From positions 38,474 to 102,473 of the forward strand of contig QCQN01000003.1 of assembly GCA_003212175.1 (NCBI GenBank): DNA of 64,000 nt, read 5' to 3'. Shown one piece after another: positions 10,936 to 22,031 of the stretch (within the stretch, counting starts at the first letter, position 1; every line of letters starts with the position of its first letter). The notes below the pieces were generated by a model. It searched no databases, had not been told where the DNA came from, and saw nothing but the letters and a program-made list of their open reading frames with translations. The translations under genes and the position numbers were made by a program. Source of the stretch: Prochlorococcus sp. AG-449-P16. GTDB lineage: Bacteria > Cyanobacteriota > Cyanobacteriia > PCC-6307 > Cyanobiaceae.

Positions 10936-11835
10936 TTAAGCCTGATTTTTTTCCTCAATCATTTTGTGAATTATCGGAGTAAGAATTAATTCCATCGCAA
11001 AGCCCATTTTCCCTCCATTTACAACGATACTAGTTGGACTTGACATAAAGGAATCGTGAATCATTCCTAGCAAATATTGAAAGTCAATTCCCCATTTTTC
11101 TCTTGCCCCTTTTCTGAAGTGTATAATTACAAAACTTTCATCTGGAGTTGGAATATTTCTACATATGAAAGGATTGGATGTATCAATAGTTGGAATTCTT
11201 TGGAAATTAATATCTGTTTTACTAAATTGTGGACATATATGATTTATGTAGTCAGGCATCCTTCTTAAAATAGTATCAACAATAGTTTCAGCTGAATAAC
11301 CTCTTTCTGCATTATCTCTATGTATTTTTTGAATCCATTCTAAGTTTGTTATTGGCACAACACCAACAAGCAAATCCGCATAGGATGCAACATTATATCC
11401 TTCACCTTCTACACCACCATGTAAACCTTCATAAAAAAGAACATCAGTTCCGTTTGGAATATCTTCCCATGGCGTAAATTGCCCTGGTTCTAGTGATGTT
11501 CCTAATCTTGTATTATGCTCATCTGCCTCTTCAGGACTATGTAAATAATATCTTTTCTTCCCTCCTCCTGTTTCTCCATAGACTTTGAAAAGTTCTTCTA
11601 ATTTGTCAAAAAGGTTAGCTTCAGGACCAAAGTGAGAGAAGTTTTCACCTTTTGACAAAGCCTCTGCCATGGCTTTCTTCATGGGCATTCTCTCAAATCT
11701 GTGGTAACTATCACCTTCTACAACTGCAGGAACAATATCTTCTCTAGCAAAAATGTGCTCAAATGCTCTTTTTACAGTACTTGTTCCTGCTCCTGAAGAT
11801 CCTGTTACTGCGACTACTGGATGATGTTTGGACAT
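10936..11835 (-). CDS. prk: Phosphoribulokinase
   Basis: VVAVTGSSGAGTSTVKRAFE, EGLHGGVEGEGYNV; class I (bacterial-type) PRK. Confidence 0.96.
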   Translation of the reverse strand: MSKHHPVVAVTGSSGAGTSTVKRAFEHIFAREDIVPAVVEGDSYHRFERMPMKKAMAEALSKGENFSHFGPEANLFDKLEELFKVYGETGGGKKRYYLHSPEEADEHNTRLGTSLEPGQFTPWEDIPNGTDVLFYEGLHGGVEGEGYNVASYADLLVGVVPITNLEWIQKIHRDNAERGYSAETIVDTILRRMPDYINHICPQFSKTDINFQRIPTIDTSNPFICRNIPTPDESFVIIHFRKGAREKWGIDFQYLLGMIHDSFMSSPTSIVVNGGKMGFAMELILTPIIHKMIEEKNQA

Positions 11836-11924
11836 TTTAAAAAATCATTATCTGTAGATTCTGACAGGTCATATGCCATCTTTTTGATATAGGTGAAAAT
11901 ATTTTTTTATTTATTAATTTTTTT

Positions 11925-12998
11925 TTAAATTTCGTCAATAATTTTACATCCAATTTCACTACAAGATAAGACTTTTGAATGGCCATCATCTAAATCTGCA
12001 GTTCTAAATCCTTTTGATAAAACTTTATCAACTGCATTTTCTAGACTTTCTGCCGCATTATGTTCACTTAATCCAATTTTTAACATCATTGAAGCTGATA
12101 AAAGCATGGCGATCGGATTTGCTATGTTTTTGCCAGCAATATCGGGAGCAGAACCATGAACTGGTTCAAAAACTCCTGGACCATTATTATTTAAAGATGC
12201 AGAAGGCAGCATTCCAATAGAACCTGTTAACATTGCTGCTAAATCACTTAAAATATCACCAAATAAATTACTAGTTAAAATTACATCAAATTGTGCAGGA
12301 TCTCTAACTAACTGCATTGCTGCATTATCAACGTACATATTACTTAGAGATATCCTTTTTTCTTTTGACATTACATTTGAAACAGTATCTCGCCATAATT
12401 GGCTTACTTCCAAAACATTTGATTTATCAACTGAACATATTTTTTGCCGTCTTTGGTTAGCAATTTTTATTGCAATTTCAGTAATTCTCTCTATTTCAGA
12501 TGAATCATAAACCATTGTATTAAAAGCCTTTGGAGTTTTAATGTTATAAATTTGTCCTCTGGGGTTCCCAAAATAAATACCACCTATCAATTCTCTGACA
12601 ACTATAAGATCTACATTCTCAATGATATTTTTTTTTAGTGTACTTGAATCTATAAGAGATTTTCTTATTTTAACAGGCCTAATATTTGCGAAAAGGTTTA
12701 GGGCAGATCTTAATTTAAGTAATCCACTTTCTGGTCTTAATTCTCTTGCAAGAGAGTCATATTTAACATCTCCAACACATGCTAAAAGAACTGCATCACT
12801 ATTCTTGCATTGAATTAGTGTCTCATCTGGAGCGGGATTCCCATATTTTTCATAAGCTACCCCTCCAAATAATTTTTCAATAATCTCAATATCAAAATTA
12901 TGTGCTTTTGAAAGCTTTTTTAAAACTTTTTTTGAAACTTCTGAAATCTCTGGTCCAATTCCGTCACCTGACAACAAAACAATTTTATATTTCTTCAT
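11925..12998 (-). CDS. leuB: 3-isopropylmalate dehydrogenase
   Basis: LSGDGIGPEI, NLFGDILSDLAAMLTGSIGMLPSASL. Confidence 0.97.
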   Translation of the reverse strand: MKKYKIVLLSGDGIGPEISEVSKKVLKKLSKAHNFDIEIIEKLFGGVAYEKYGNPAPDETLIQCKNSDAVLLACVGDVKYDSLARELRPESGLLKLRSALNLFANIRPVKIRKSLIDSSTLKKNIIENVDLIVVRELIGGIYFGNPRGQIYNIKTPKAFNTMVYDSSEIERITEIAIKIANQRRQKICSVDKSNVLEVSQLWRDTVSNVMSKEKRISLSNMYVDNAAMQLVRDPAQFDVILTSNLFGDILSDLAAMLTGSIGMLPSASLNNNGPGVFEPVHGSAPDIAGKNIANPIAMLLSASMMLKIGLSEHNAAESLENAVDKVLSKGFRTADLDDGHSKVLSCSEIGCKIIDEI

Positions 12999-13026
12999 TT
13001 AATTTTTTGTTTTATAGAACAATAAA

Positions 13027-14061
13027 TTATTTCTTGTCTAATTGTCTAAGTTTTTTTGCTAATTCTGGTAATTTTTTAAAAATACTTGAACTCCTTAGCC
13101 AAGATTTATTATTCATTGCAGGGAACCCACTTATTACTCTGCCTTCCTCAATATCAGTATGAATACCACATTTTGAACTCGCCACGACATTATTACCAAC
13201 CTTAACTCTATTATTAACACCTACTTGACCTGCCAAAATAACGCCATCTCCAATTTTTGCTCCTCCAGCAATACCAACTTGAGCTGCAAATGCGCAATTT
13301 TTACCAATTCTGACTCCATGACCGATTTGTACTAAATTATCCAATTTTGTTCCCTCATCAATAAAAGTTAATCCTACGGCAGGTCTGTCAACACAGCAAT
13401 TGGTACCAATCTCAACAAAACTCATTATTTTTACACCACCTTTTTGAGGCATTTTTACCCATTTGCCATCTTTAGGAATAAACCCAAACCCCTCTGATCC
13501 AATAACAGTATTTGAGTTGATGACACAAAAGTTTTTTAGGATTGTGTTTTCATAAATTACACAATTTGGATGAATTATATTATTGTCTCCTATCTGAACA
13601 TTTCCTAAGATTGATGAACCCTGAAGAATATAATTATTTGAACCAATTAAAGTATTCTCTCCTATATAAACGTTTGGTCCAACATAGCAATCTGATCCTA
13701 TTATGGCTGTTTTATCTATAACAGCTGAGGGGTGAATACCTGGTTTAAAGTTGATTTTTTTATATAAACAATTCAATACTTCTGCGAATGCAATTCTTGG
13801 ATTTTTAACGATTATGTTTGAAATCATAAGTTTCTCAAGAGTATTTATAATTTCATTGTTATCAGAAGTTATTATTGCTGATGCTTTTGTTTGATTTAAT
13901 TTTTCTTTGAGGATATTGTTTTCTTCTAAGAAGGATATTTGATTATTATCTGCTTCATCAAGTGAGGCAGCATCCTCAATATTTAAGTCTTCAAATATAT
14001 TGGAATTAATAAAATTTGAATTTCCTTTTTTAATTAGATCAACTAATTCACTTAAAAGCAT
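13027..14061 (-). CDS. lpxD: UDP-3-O-acylglucosamine N-acyltransferase
   Basis: Left-handed beta-helix hexapeptide repeats; GVRIGKNCAFAAQVGIAGGAKIGDGVILAGQVGV. Confidence 0.94.
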   Translation of the reverse strand: MLLSELVDLIKKGNSNFINSNIFEDLNIEDAASLDEADNNQISFLEENNILKEKLNQTKASAIITSDNNEIINTLEKLMISNIIVKNPRIAFAEVLNCLYKKINFKPGIHPSAVIDKTAIIGSDCYVGPNVYIGENTLIGSNNYILQGSSILGNVQIGDNNIIHPNCVIYENTILKNFCVINSNTVIGSEGFGFIPKDGKWVKMPQKGGVKIMSFVEIGTNCCVDRPAVGLTFIDEGTKLDNLVQIGHGVRIGKNCAFAAQVGIAGGAKIGDGVILAGQVGVNNRVKVGNNVVASSKCGIHTDIEEGRVISGFPAMNNKSWLRSSSIFKKLPELAKKLRQLDKK

Positions 14062-14080
14062 TTTCCCATTTTAATTTTTT

Positions 14081-15163
14081 CTAAGAGAGAGCTAGAACAT
14101 CTCTATGAACGACAATTATTGAGGAGTTTATTTTTTCATTATTATTTAAGATACTTCTTAATTTGTCGCTACTTATAGATACTAAACCTTTTGCAACCTC
14201 TTTATCAGCAGTATTTACGATTTTTACAGCTTGATTCACTGTAAAGTTACCTTCTACATTTTTAATACCAACTGATAAAAGTGAGGCACCTTTTTTTTTA
14301 ATTGCAAAATAAGCACCATCGTCTAACGTAATTTTTCCTACTGTGTGAATAGCATGAGAAAGCCAACTCTTTTTGTTTCCTATTGGCTTTTCTACTGGAT
14401 AAAATAAAGTTCCAATTTTTTTATCATTAAAAATTTCAATCAAATTTTTTTCATTCCTTCCATCAACAAGTTGTACTTCAACACCTCCTTTTGTGGCTAT
14501 TTCTGCAGAAATTAATTTTGTAGAAATTCCGCCTGTTCCCCATTGATTTTTTGTGTTTTGAGTGTTTTTATCTTTAATTTCTTTTAGTTCACTATTACGA
14601 ACCTCTTTTATAGGATGGGCATCTTTATTTTTTCGTGGATCTTTTGAATATAGATTTTCAATATCGGTTAATAAAATAAGCTTATTTGCATTTATAGCTA
14701 AGGCTACTAAGGCCGAAAGAGTATCATTATCCCCATATTTTAGCTCTTCATTTGCAACGGTATCATTTTCATTAACTATTGGGATAACATTTAAATCGAT
14801 TAATTTTCTAAAAGTTTTAGAAGCGTTATTAAATGCTTCTCTCGAATTAAAGTCAGCTTTAGTTATTAATATTTGAGCAATATTGTGACCTAATTTATTA
14901 AAAATTTTATCGTATAAAGACATTAAATTTACCTGACCAACTGCGGCAGTTGCTTGAAGGGTACTTAAATCATTGGGCCTTGTTTTAATATTTAATTTTT
15001 GGCAACCTAATCCAACAGCTCCGCTAGTTACTAGAATCAATTTGTTACCTTTTATGAGAAAACTATTAAATGATTTGCATAGGGTTTCTATAACTTCTTC
15101 GGTAGACTTTTCCTCAGTTCCTCTTAAAATACTGGTACCTATTTTTATAACCCAAGTTTTCAT
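14081..15163 (-). CDS. proB: Glutamate 5-kinase with PUA domain
   Basis: [45 protein letters not shown]. Confidence 0.96.
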   Translation of the reverse strand: MKTWVIKIGTSILRGTEEKSTEEVIETLCKSFNSFLIKGNKLILVTSGAVGLGCQKLNIKTRPNDLSTLQATAAVGQVNLMSLYDKIFNKLGHNIAQILITKADFNSREAFNNASKTFRKLIDLNVIPIVNENDTVANEELKYGDNDTLSALVALAINANKLILLTDIENLYSKDPRKNKDAHPIKEVRNSELKEIKDKNTQNTKNQWGTGGISTKLISAEIATKGGVEVQLVDGRNEKNLIEIFNDKKIGTLFYPVEKPIGNKKSWLSHAIHTVGKITLDDGAYFAIKKKGASLLSVGIKNVEGNFTVNQAVKIVNTADKEVAKGLVSISSDKLRSILNNNEKINSSIIVVHRDVLALS

Positions 15164-15654
15164 TTTATTAAAAAAGAAATAAGTTTTTCTATTATTAAAG
15201 TTAAGTTAAATTTCATAGGCAAGCCGTCTCTGTTTAATCGCTTAACTAATATTGTTTTTATATTACATCTATTTCCTACAATAATATCTGTAAATATTCT
15301 GTCGCCAATTATGGCTGTATTTTTTGATTCATAACTTATCTCTTCAATAACATTCATCATTATTTTTTTTCTTGGTTTGAAAGCTTTATGTTTATATCTT
15401 AATTTTAATTCTTTAGCAATTTTTGCTATTCGCTCTTTTGATGGATTATTACTTATTAGGTATAAAGTAAAAAGTTTTTTAGATTCAAATATCCATGTTT
15501 TTACTGCTATTGGTATATTAGTTGACTTTCTATTTAATAAGGTTCCATCAACATCTAGTAATAAACAATTAATTCCTTCTTTTTTTAGTTCAGATTGAGA
15601 AATTTCATATATTGGTAAATTTGAATCCCAATGAACTTTTAGGATAGATCTCAT
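15160..15654 (-). CDS. YqeG-family HAD-superfamily phosphatase
   Basis: [23 protein letters not shown]; 4-bp overlap with proB. Confidence 0.88.
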   Translation of the reverse strand: MRSILKVHWDSNLPIYEISQSELKKEGINCLLLDVDGTLLNRKSTNIPIAVKTWIFESKKLFTLYLISNNPSKERIAKIAKELKLRYKHKAFKPRKKIMMNVIEEISYESKNTAIIGDRIFTDIIVGNRCNIKTILVKRLNRDGLPMKFNLTLIIEKLISFLIK

Positions 15655-15659
15655 TAATT

Positions 15660-16196
15660 TTATGAACTACTTTTTTCTAGCTCTGATTCAATTAAGGGTT
15701 GAATTTTGTCAAACTCATCATCTTCAATTAATAAGGCACCTTTTTCTTTTAATTTGCCCACAATAAAAAAAGGATCTAATGGAATGTATAAACCATATTC
15801 TTGATCCATAAGATTGAAGTTAACGAGCAATTCGTAACTTTCACTATCATCGTCTATGTCTTCTTCCTCTAATTCATCATAAATTGGTTCTTCAAGTTCA
15901 CCAGATACTGTCAATGTAACTGCTGATCTTATAAGATTTAAATCATGCTCCTGAAGAACAGCTTCTGCATTTTTTAAGATTTGTTCATTTTTGTCTATTT
16001 TGTCAATTAGTTCAGGTTCATCTTTCTCATTTATTTTGAAGAGACATACTGGAGTATCAACAGGCGTTAGTAATGCATATTCTTCTCCCTCAACTTTTAC
16101 TAATTGTTCAAGATAACAAAATAGTTCATTACCATTAGAGTCATTTAATATAAGTGTCTGGGCCTCATAATTATCTTTAGAGTTAGGTTCTTGCAT
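15660..16196 (-). CDS. DUF3727 family protein
   Basis: Cyanobacterial acidic protein with LNDSNGNELFCYLEQLVKVEGEEYALLTPVDTPVCLF. Confidence 0.85.
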   Translation of the reverse strand: MQEPNSKDNYEAQTLILNDSNGNELFCYLEQLVKVEGEEYALLTPVDTPVCLFKINEKDEPELIDKIDKNEQILKNAEAVLQEHDLNLIRSAVTLTVSGELEEPIYDELEEEDIDDDSESYELLVNFNLMDQEYGLYIPLDPFFIVGKLKEKGALLIEDDEFDKIQPLIESELEKSSS

Positions 16197-16249
16197 TTAA
16201 AATTTTATATTTCCTATTCATAGTAATATTTTATAAGACCTTTACCAGC

Positions 16250-16684
16250 TTATTCTTCTAATTCAGGACCTTCTTTGATCCATTGTTCAAGAATTACTTT
16301 TGCTGAGAGACTATCTATTAATCCAGATTTATCCTTTTTAATTCCAAATCTATCTGTTGATTCCCATGTAGAACTATGCTCATTTACAAAAGAAAATGGT
16401 AGTTTTAATTCATAAGAAAGAAATATCCCATAACTTTTACAATCAATTGCTTGAGAAGTCATTTGACCTTTTTCGTCAAGAGGAAGCCCAACTATAAAGC
16501 CAGTAAGATTAAATTTATTTATATAATCTCTGATAATTTTTAGTTCATTATGATTTTCTAATCTTTTTATTGCAGGAAGTATATTTGATGTTATGCAAAG
16601 GGGATCACAATAAGCTAAGCCTATTCTTTTGATACCTACATCTAAACTTAAAATTGACCTAGGTTTAGGTTTACAATATTTCAC
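16250..16684 (-). CDS. ruvX: Pre-16S rRNA nuclease / Holliday junction resolvase-like
   Basis: [31 protein letters not shown]. Confidence 0.93.
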   Translation of the reverse strand: MKYCKPKPRSILSLDVGIKRIGLAYCDPLCITSNILPAIKRLENHNELKIIRDYINKFNLTGFIVGLPLDEKGQMTSQAIDCKSYGIFLSYELKLPFSFVNEHSSTWESTDRFGIKKDKSGLIDSLSAKVILEQWIKEGPELEE

Positions 16685-17739
16685 TTTGATTTTAGTGGAT
16701 AAGGAGATGGATATGGATTACCTTGTGGATTTAATTTTTTAAAGATTGATTCTAAAGATTGATTTATTTTATTTACTTGTTTGGCTTCATTTCTAACTAT
16801 CGTGTTCCTAATAAGGATAATTTCTTGATTTTTTTCTTTTAAGTCACATTCTTCAAGAAAGGTGTTTAAATGTAAATTTTCTTTATAGGTTTTTAGATTA
16901 GAGAGTGGATTTTTTAAGAAGAATCTTTTTATGAATTCTTTTAAAATTGGATTGTACCTATCATCCCAAAATCTACTGATTGTTAATGTATAAATTTCCT
17001 CTTCATGATAATTTATATCTTTTAAAATTGTACATAAAATGGATTCATCATAAATTAAGGCTTTACTATTGGAATCATTTCTTTTAAGAATATCGTCTTG
17101 ATCAAAATCTAAAATATTTCTTATTAGGGGCGATTGATTTGATCTTATAAAATTTAATATCTTTAACAGATTTTCTTTATTAATATTTTGGAACTCCTTA
17201 ATTAATTTATAATCTTGGCTATTCTCTTGTTTTAAATTCTTATTTATAAGAAAATCATTCCAGAGTATTATTTCTCCTAATGGTTGAAACCCTAATTCCC
17301 TTGAGGTAGAAATAAGATCAATATTATTTATTTCAGCATTAATTATCCAACTTGAATTCTTGATATTTGTTATAGAAATTGATTTTTTTATTAACCCTAG
17401 AGTTAATTCTTTATCAGTTAAAGAACAGTTGCTATTAATTAATTTGGGCTTAGATATTTTTAAGCAAGTCTCTTTTTTGTTTAAAGGATAAATATTCAAA
17501 TAACCAATAATTTCGTTTCCAGATATAGCAATTATGCATTTATTTTTATTTTTCTTTAGATTATTCAAAAAAATTTTTAAGTCATCAAAGGTATTTATAA
17601 TTGCCATCTTTAAGAACCATTTATTTAATTCTTTATTTTTGAGGTCTATTAAAAGGTTAATGTGCCTTATATGAAGTTCTTCAAAAGTTACTTCCATTCC
17701 TTTTTTAGATTGAAAAGAATAAGAGGTATCATTTTTCAT
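16681..17739 (-). CDS. Conserved hypothetical protein, possible degenerate GNAT-like N-terminal domain
   Basis: 352 aa; [19 protein letters not shown] and [16 protein letters not shown] resemble GNAT elements; 4-bp overlap with ruvX. Confidence 0.6.
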   Translation of the reverse strand: MKNDTSYSFQSKKGMEVTFEELHIRHINLLIDLKNKELNKWFLKMAIINTFDDLKIFLNNLKKNKNKCIIAISGNEIIGYLNIYPLNKKETCLKISKPKLINSNCSLTDKELTLGLIKKSISITNIKNSSWIINAEINNIDLISTSRELGFQPLGEIILWNDFLINKNLKQENSQDYKLIKEFQNINKENLLKILNFIRSNQSPLIRNILDFDQDDILKRNDSNSKALIYDESILCTILKDINYHEEEIYTLTISRFWDDRYNPILKEFIKRFFLKNPLSNLKTYKENLHLNTFLEECDLKEKNQEIILIRNTIVRNEAKQVNKINQSLESIFKKLNPQGNPYPSPYPLKSK

Positions 17740-18906
17740 TTACTTTTTTTCTCTTATTAACACTATAGGGGTTTTTTCATCGGCATTGCCAGCCGGATTC
17801 GACTTTAGAGTTCTTTTGAGTATTTTCTTTACTGTTTTATTTGAACTAGCTAAGACTTTTACATCTCCAAGATCGTTAACATCGACTACTGCAACATCTA
17901 TGTTTAGATATTTAGAGACCTCCTTACAAAATAAATCAGCATTAAGAGGACCCATAACTATACTTTTGTCGTAAGGTATGACTGTGCCGCTTATATCATC
18001 AATGAGAGATGATTCTGAACCAGTCAATCTATAAAACATCCCTTTAATACCAACTAATTTAAAGAGGAATCCAACAATTAATGCAAAGGTTATTCTTGTT
18101 ACTCCAATACTATTTATTAATATTTGCATGCCACAAGCTGTTGCGAGACTGCTTGTGGGGTGAAAAAAATAACATAAAGCTTTCGAAAATATACTATATT
18201 CTAAATTTTGAGGGGAAATATATCTATTTTGCATAATCGCAAGTGGACTCTCACCGATTGTTAGAATATCATTTTTTTCTACAATTCCCTTACTGTATTC
18301 AATCACAGTCTTAACTGGGTCATCAAAGCAACCAAGCAAATCAGTTTTAATAGCGAAAGCGTTATATTTATTATTTATTGGAATTTCAAAAACTTCTTTT
18401 GATTTTTGTTTTTGACTATCTAAATTAATTAACAAGCAATCCTTCTTTTTTGAAATACCGAAATGTCCATAATTCTCCCAAAATACTTTTAACCATAAAT
18501 ATTTTAATTTTTTTCTAAAGTTGTTATTGTTAAATCTATATATGATTCTTACAAATAAATCTGATTTTGACTTGATTATTGTTGTCGGCCAATAATTATT
18601 TAAATTCTTTTCTTTATTTTTATCATATATATAAACTTCTTCTTGATAATTAACATTTTGGCAATATTCATTTGCTTTACTTTTAAAAAAATCTAATTCA
18701 AAATTTATATTAGATATCATTGTCTCTTTAGTTTTACTTTTATTAGTTATTTTTAAATCAATTATTAATTCGTTCAAACCATCTTTTTTTTTGATTTTGT
18801 AATTTATAGGTATCAGAACTAATTTTGATTTGGGCGAGTTTTTTATATATAAATCTGAAATAATTAAAAAAATTAAAAGAACTAAGAGGATATTTATTAA
18901 TATCAT
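17740..18906 (-). CDS. Membrane-anchored protein with coenzyme F420-0:gamma-glutamyl ligase (CofE)-like domain
   Basis: N-terminal TM; AIKTDLLGCFDDPVKTVIEYSKGIVEKNDILTIGESPLAIMQ and GPLNADLFCKEV. Confidence 0.75.
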   Translation of the reverse strand: MILINILLVLLIFLIISDLYIKNSPKSKLVLIPINYKIKKKDGLNELIIDLKITNKSKTKETMISNINFELDFFKSKANEYCQNVNYQEEVYIYDKNKEKNLNNYWPTTIIKSKSDLFVRIIYRFNNNNFRKKLKYLWLKVFWENYGHFGISKKKDCLLINLDSQKQKSKEVFEIPINNKYNAFAIKTDLLGCFDDPVKTVIEYSKGIVEKNDILTIGESPLAIMQNRYISPQNLEYSIFSKALCYFFHPTSSLATACGMQILINSIGVTRITFALIVGFLFKLVGIKGMFYRLTGSESSLIDDISGTVIPYDKSIVMGPLNADLFCKEVSKYLNIDVAVVDVNDLGDVKVLASSNKTVKKILKRTLKSNPAGNADEKTPIVLIREKK

Positions 18907-18918
18907 TTTATTTAATAG

Positions 18919-19467
18919 TTAGTTTTTGTTTTTATCTTTTCTTTCAGAAATTATACTGTTGTATTCATTAAAACTCTCGACAGAAAATTGTGTATCTTTT
19001 ATGTCAATGCCTTTTAGTTCTCCTATAACTTTGTTTAATTCATCGATATTAATCATCCCATTTTGATCATATTTAACTTCTCCATCACTGTTAATAACAA
19101 TGGTTTGTGGAATTAATCCATTCCAATAATAATTAGGTTCACTTGGTCGATCAGACTTTTCTTTATCCTGTAATTCATCTGTAGTTAGAGCGATAATATC
19201 TATATTATTTCTCCATATCAAATCTAATCCAGATATTATCGGAGCCATAGCTTTACTATCAGAACTGTCATCAAGATAAAAAAATAAAACAGCGACTCTT
19301 TTATTTTTTAATGATTCTTGAAGAGTTGTCTGAGGTGGAACTATTGCACCATTCCCTGCATATATAGGAAAGATGTTGCCATCGTAACTATTAGTATCTC
19401 TAGAGGCATTCGCTTTATATGGACTTAAGAAAATTAATGCTATAAGGATCCATTGAATTATTTTCAT
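18919..19467 (-). CDS. Exported thioredoxin-fold protein without CXXC
   Basis: Signal peptide; VAVLFFYLDDSSDSKAMAPII...GLIPQTIVINSDGEV resembles a TlpA/thioredoxin core. Confidence 0.7.
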   Translation of the reverse strand: MKIIQWILIALIFLSPYKANASRDTNSYDGNIFPIYAGNGAIVPPQTTLQESLKNKRVAVLFFYLDDSSDSKAMAPIISGLDLIWRNNIDIIALTTDELQDKEKSDRPSEPNYYWNGLIPQTIVINSDGEVKYDQNGMINIDELNKVIGELKGIDIKDTQFSVESFNEYNSIISERKDKNKN

Positions 19468-19481
19468 TAAAGTCTAAAAAC

Positions 19482-21137
19482 TTACTTGGAACTTGATCTT
19501 CCTAATCCTTGTAGGATTCCTTTTCCCACTAAACCGATAGCTTTACCAACGACTTTTGTAAGGAAAGTGACGAAAAGATTACCGATATATTTTACCGCAA
19601 ATTCTAACTGTGGTGCTAGGGCATCTCTTATCTCAACTAACAATGTAACTTGCTTTTGTAGCCATTCTAGATTCTCTAATTCATTCTCCCTGTTTTCATT
19701 TTTAAAGTAACGAGTAAATTTTTTATCGATAATATCAATATATTCTCTTTTACTCTCATATAAGTAGATAGGCATATAAATATTGTCATGCCAACGATTG
19801 TAGTTATTAATATTATTTCTAAACCTTTCAAAATTTCTTGTTGATTGTAATTCGGGATTTATAAGTATAGTTCTTAATTCAGGCCAAGAAGAACAAATAT
19901 TAAAGATTTCAGAAGCTAATAAATTACAGTTCCTTATTGTCCAATTAGAAATAATATTTTCAAGAATTAAAAAAGATTCTGTTTCATATAGAGGTAGTAA
20001 TTTCCCATCATAGTCAAGAGCTTCATTTTTAATAATTGGGTCGATAAACATTATTGATTCATGAGATTCTTTATCTATTTCTTCACAACTCACTTCGCTA
20101 TAAATAAAATCATTTATTGAAACAGATTCGCTTCCTTTTTTTAATCTAAAATAGCTGTCTGTAATATTTGAGATTGTATTAACTTTAAGTTCTTTTATAA
20201 GAGAATTTAAATCATCTTTAAAATCTTTTTCTTTATAGTTTTCCTTAATATTTTTTACTAAATTATCTAACTCATCTAACATTTTGCATATGAGGCGTGA
20301 GATGAATTCTTTCTTTATCCCAGAGAGAATTATAGATGAATTATTAAACTCAACATCTAATTGTATTGAGCTATATCTTTTTTTTAGTCTATCTAAAATT
20401 AAGTTCCATATTTCTATTGAATCTTTATTATTTATAAAAATTGTATTATTTTCTTCAAGATTAAATTTATTTTCGGTATAAACGGCTTCCGTATAAAGTT
20501 CTAGTGAATTACCCCATAAGAAAATAAGAAAGGATTTAGCAGTAATAAGTTCTCTTAATCTTCCTTTTAAAATAAATTTATAAAACTCTGGAGTCGAATC
20601 AGAGTTGACATATTTGAATATGTAATTAATCTCAGTGTCTATTTGTTTTAGACCTGAAGTTAGTATTTTTTGACTAAAAGAAAGAGGTTTATCTTTGTTA
20701 AATTGAACCTTAGCAGTATTTTCAATATCAAATACCCTCCCTCCATTTAAAATGGTATCAATAGATTCAAGAACTTTTTCCGCACTAGGATTTAAAAGAA
20801 AACCTTCAGAATTTAAAGATGGAGTATTTTTCCTTTCATAAGCAATTTCACCAGAGAGTATTAATAAAAACTTTGACTCATCCCATCTTTCTCTTAACTT
20901 TAGTAATTCTAACCTTATAAGATCTTCTGATTTAAAATTAAGAACATTCCATATAACTAAATCAGGAATTATATCACCTATTCCATTATTAAAATAAATT
21001 TCTAAATTTTTGTCTAGCGATGTTAACTTAAGTGATAAAGATTCTGCAATTAAGCTTGGAGCAATAATTAATATTGATTTTTTTGAAATTAATTCCAAGA
21101 CTAAATTTCTTATCTCTTTTACAAAATTAACTAACAA
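19482..21137 (-). CDS. DUF3685 / Ycf55-like protein
   Basis: 551 aa; C-terminal TLLVEIRDALAPQLEFAVKYIGNLFVTFLTKVVGKAIGLVGKGILQGLGR. Confidence 0.75.
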   Translation of the reverse strand: MLVNFVKEIRNLVLELISKKSILIIAPSLIAESLSLKLTSLDKNLEIYFNNGIGDIIPDLVIWNVLNFKSEDLIRLELLKLRERWDESKFLLILSGEIAYERKNTPSLNSEGFLLNPSAEKVLESIDTILNGGRVFDIENTAKVQFNKDKPLSFSQKILTSGLKQIDTEINYIFKYVNSDSTPEFYKFILKGRLRELITAKSFLIFLWGNSLELYTEAVYTENKFNLEENNTIFINNKDSIEIWNLILDRLKKRYSSIQLDVEFNNSSIILSGIKKEFISRLICKMLDELDNLVKNIKENYKEKDFKDDLNSLIKELKVNTISNITDSYFRLKKGSESVSINDFIYSEVSCEEIDKESHESIMFIDPIIKNEALDYDGKLLPLYETESFLILENIISNWTIRNCNLLASEIFNICSSWPELRTILINPELQSTRNFERFRNNINNYNRWHDNIYMPIYLYESKREYIDIIDKKFTRYFKNENRENELENLEWLQKQVTLLVEIRDALAPQLEFAVKYIGNLFVTFLTKVVGKAIGLVGKGILQGLGRSSSK

Positions 21138-21177
21138 TCACTGCAAATACCAGCCTTAAATTGATTTCTATTCTCTT

Positions 21178-21945
21178 TTAAGCGTAGTAATCGTTTTTAA
21201 AGTCAAAGTCAGTTAGTCTTTCTGATGACAATATATTATTAGCTTCGCTTATTTTAAATTTATTTTCGTATAACGCCTTACCTACAATTACACCAAAGAG
21301 TCCAGAATCCTCGAATTTTACTAAAGATAATAAATCAGAAATGGAACCAACACCTCCTGAGGCTATCACTGGAATATCTGTAATATCAAGAATACTTTTT
21401 ATGAATTCTTCATTAGTTCCTTCTAATGTCCCATCTGTATTTATATCTGTAACAATAAAATTTGCGATTTTATATGAAGAGAACTCCTTTACTAAATCTG
21501 TTGCTAAAATATTAGAATGCTCTAACCACCCCCTTGTACTAACTTTTCCGTTTTTTGCATCTATACCAACAATTATCTTTCCTGGAAATTTATTTGATAT
21601 ATCTTTAACTAATTCTTTATTTTCTATCGCAGAGGTTCCCATGATAACCTTCTCGATACCATAAGAAAATAATTGTTCTATCCTTTCTTGAGATCTTATC
21701 CCACCTCCTATTTGAATAGGGATGTTAACTGTTTTTGCAATCTCTTTTATTGTTATATCGTTCGTGGGATATCCAGTTTTTGCAGCGTCCAAATCAACAA
21801 TATGAATATATTTTGCTCCTTCGCTTTCCCAAAATTTAGCCTGCTCATGAGGTTTTTTTGTGAAGTCTTTTCTTTTATTAAAGTCGCCCTTAAAAAGCCT
21901 TACACACTTACCATTCATTAAATCAATAGCTGGTATTAGTTCCAT
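21178..21945 (-). CDS. hisA: ProFAR isomerase
   Basis: IPAIDLMNGKCVRLFKGD, IQIGGGIRS, VIASGGVGS. Confidence 0.97.
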   Translation of the reverse strand: MELIPAIDLMNGKCVRLFKGDFNKRKDFTKKPHEQAKFWESEGAKYIHIVDLDAAKTGYPTNDITIKEIAKTVNIPIQIGGGIRSQERIEQLFSYGIEKVIMGTSAIENKELVKDISNKFPGKIIVGIDAKNGKVSTRGWLEHSNILATDLVKEFSSYKIANFIVTDINTDGTLEGTNEEFIKSILDITDIPVIASGGVGSISDLLSLVKFEDSGLFGVIVGKALYENKFKISEANNILSSERLTDFDFKNDYYA

Positions 21946-22031
21946 AGAATCATCCTTTTCATAAATTACTTCTTAGTAGTACTATTCAGTATGTAATTCT
22001 ATTTAAGATTACTACTTAAGTTAAGTCTTTT

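Noticed and set aside
12014-13162. Plus ORFs opposite leuB/lpxD
   Set aside because: Shadow ORFs with Leu/Phe-rich low-complexity composition
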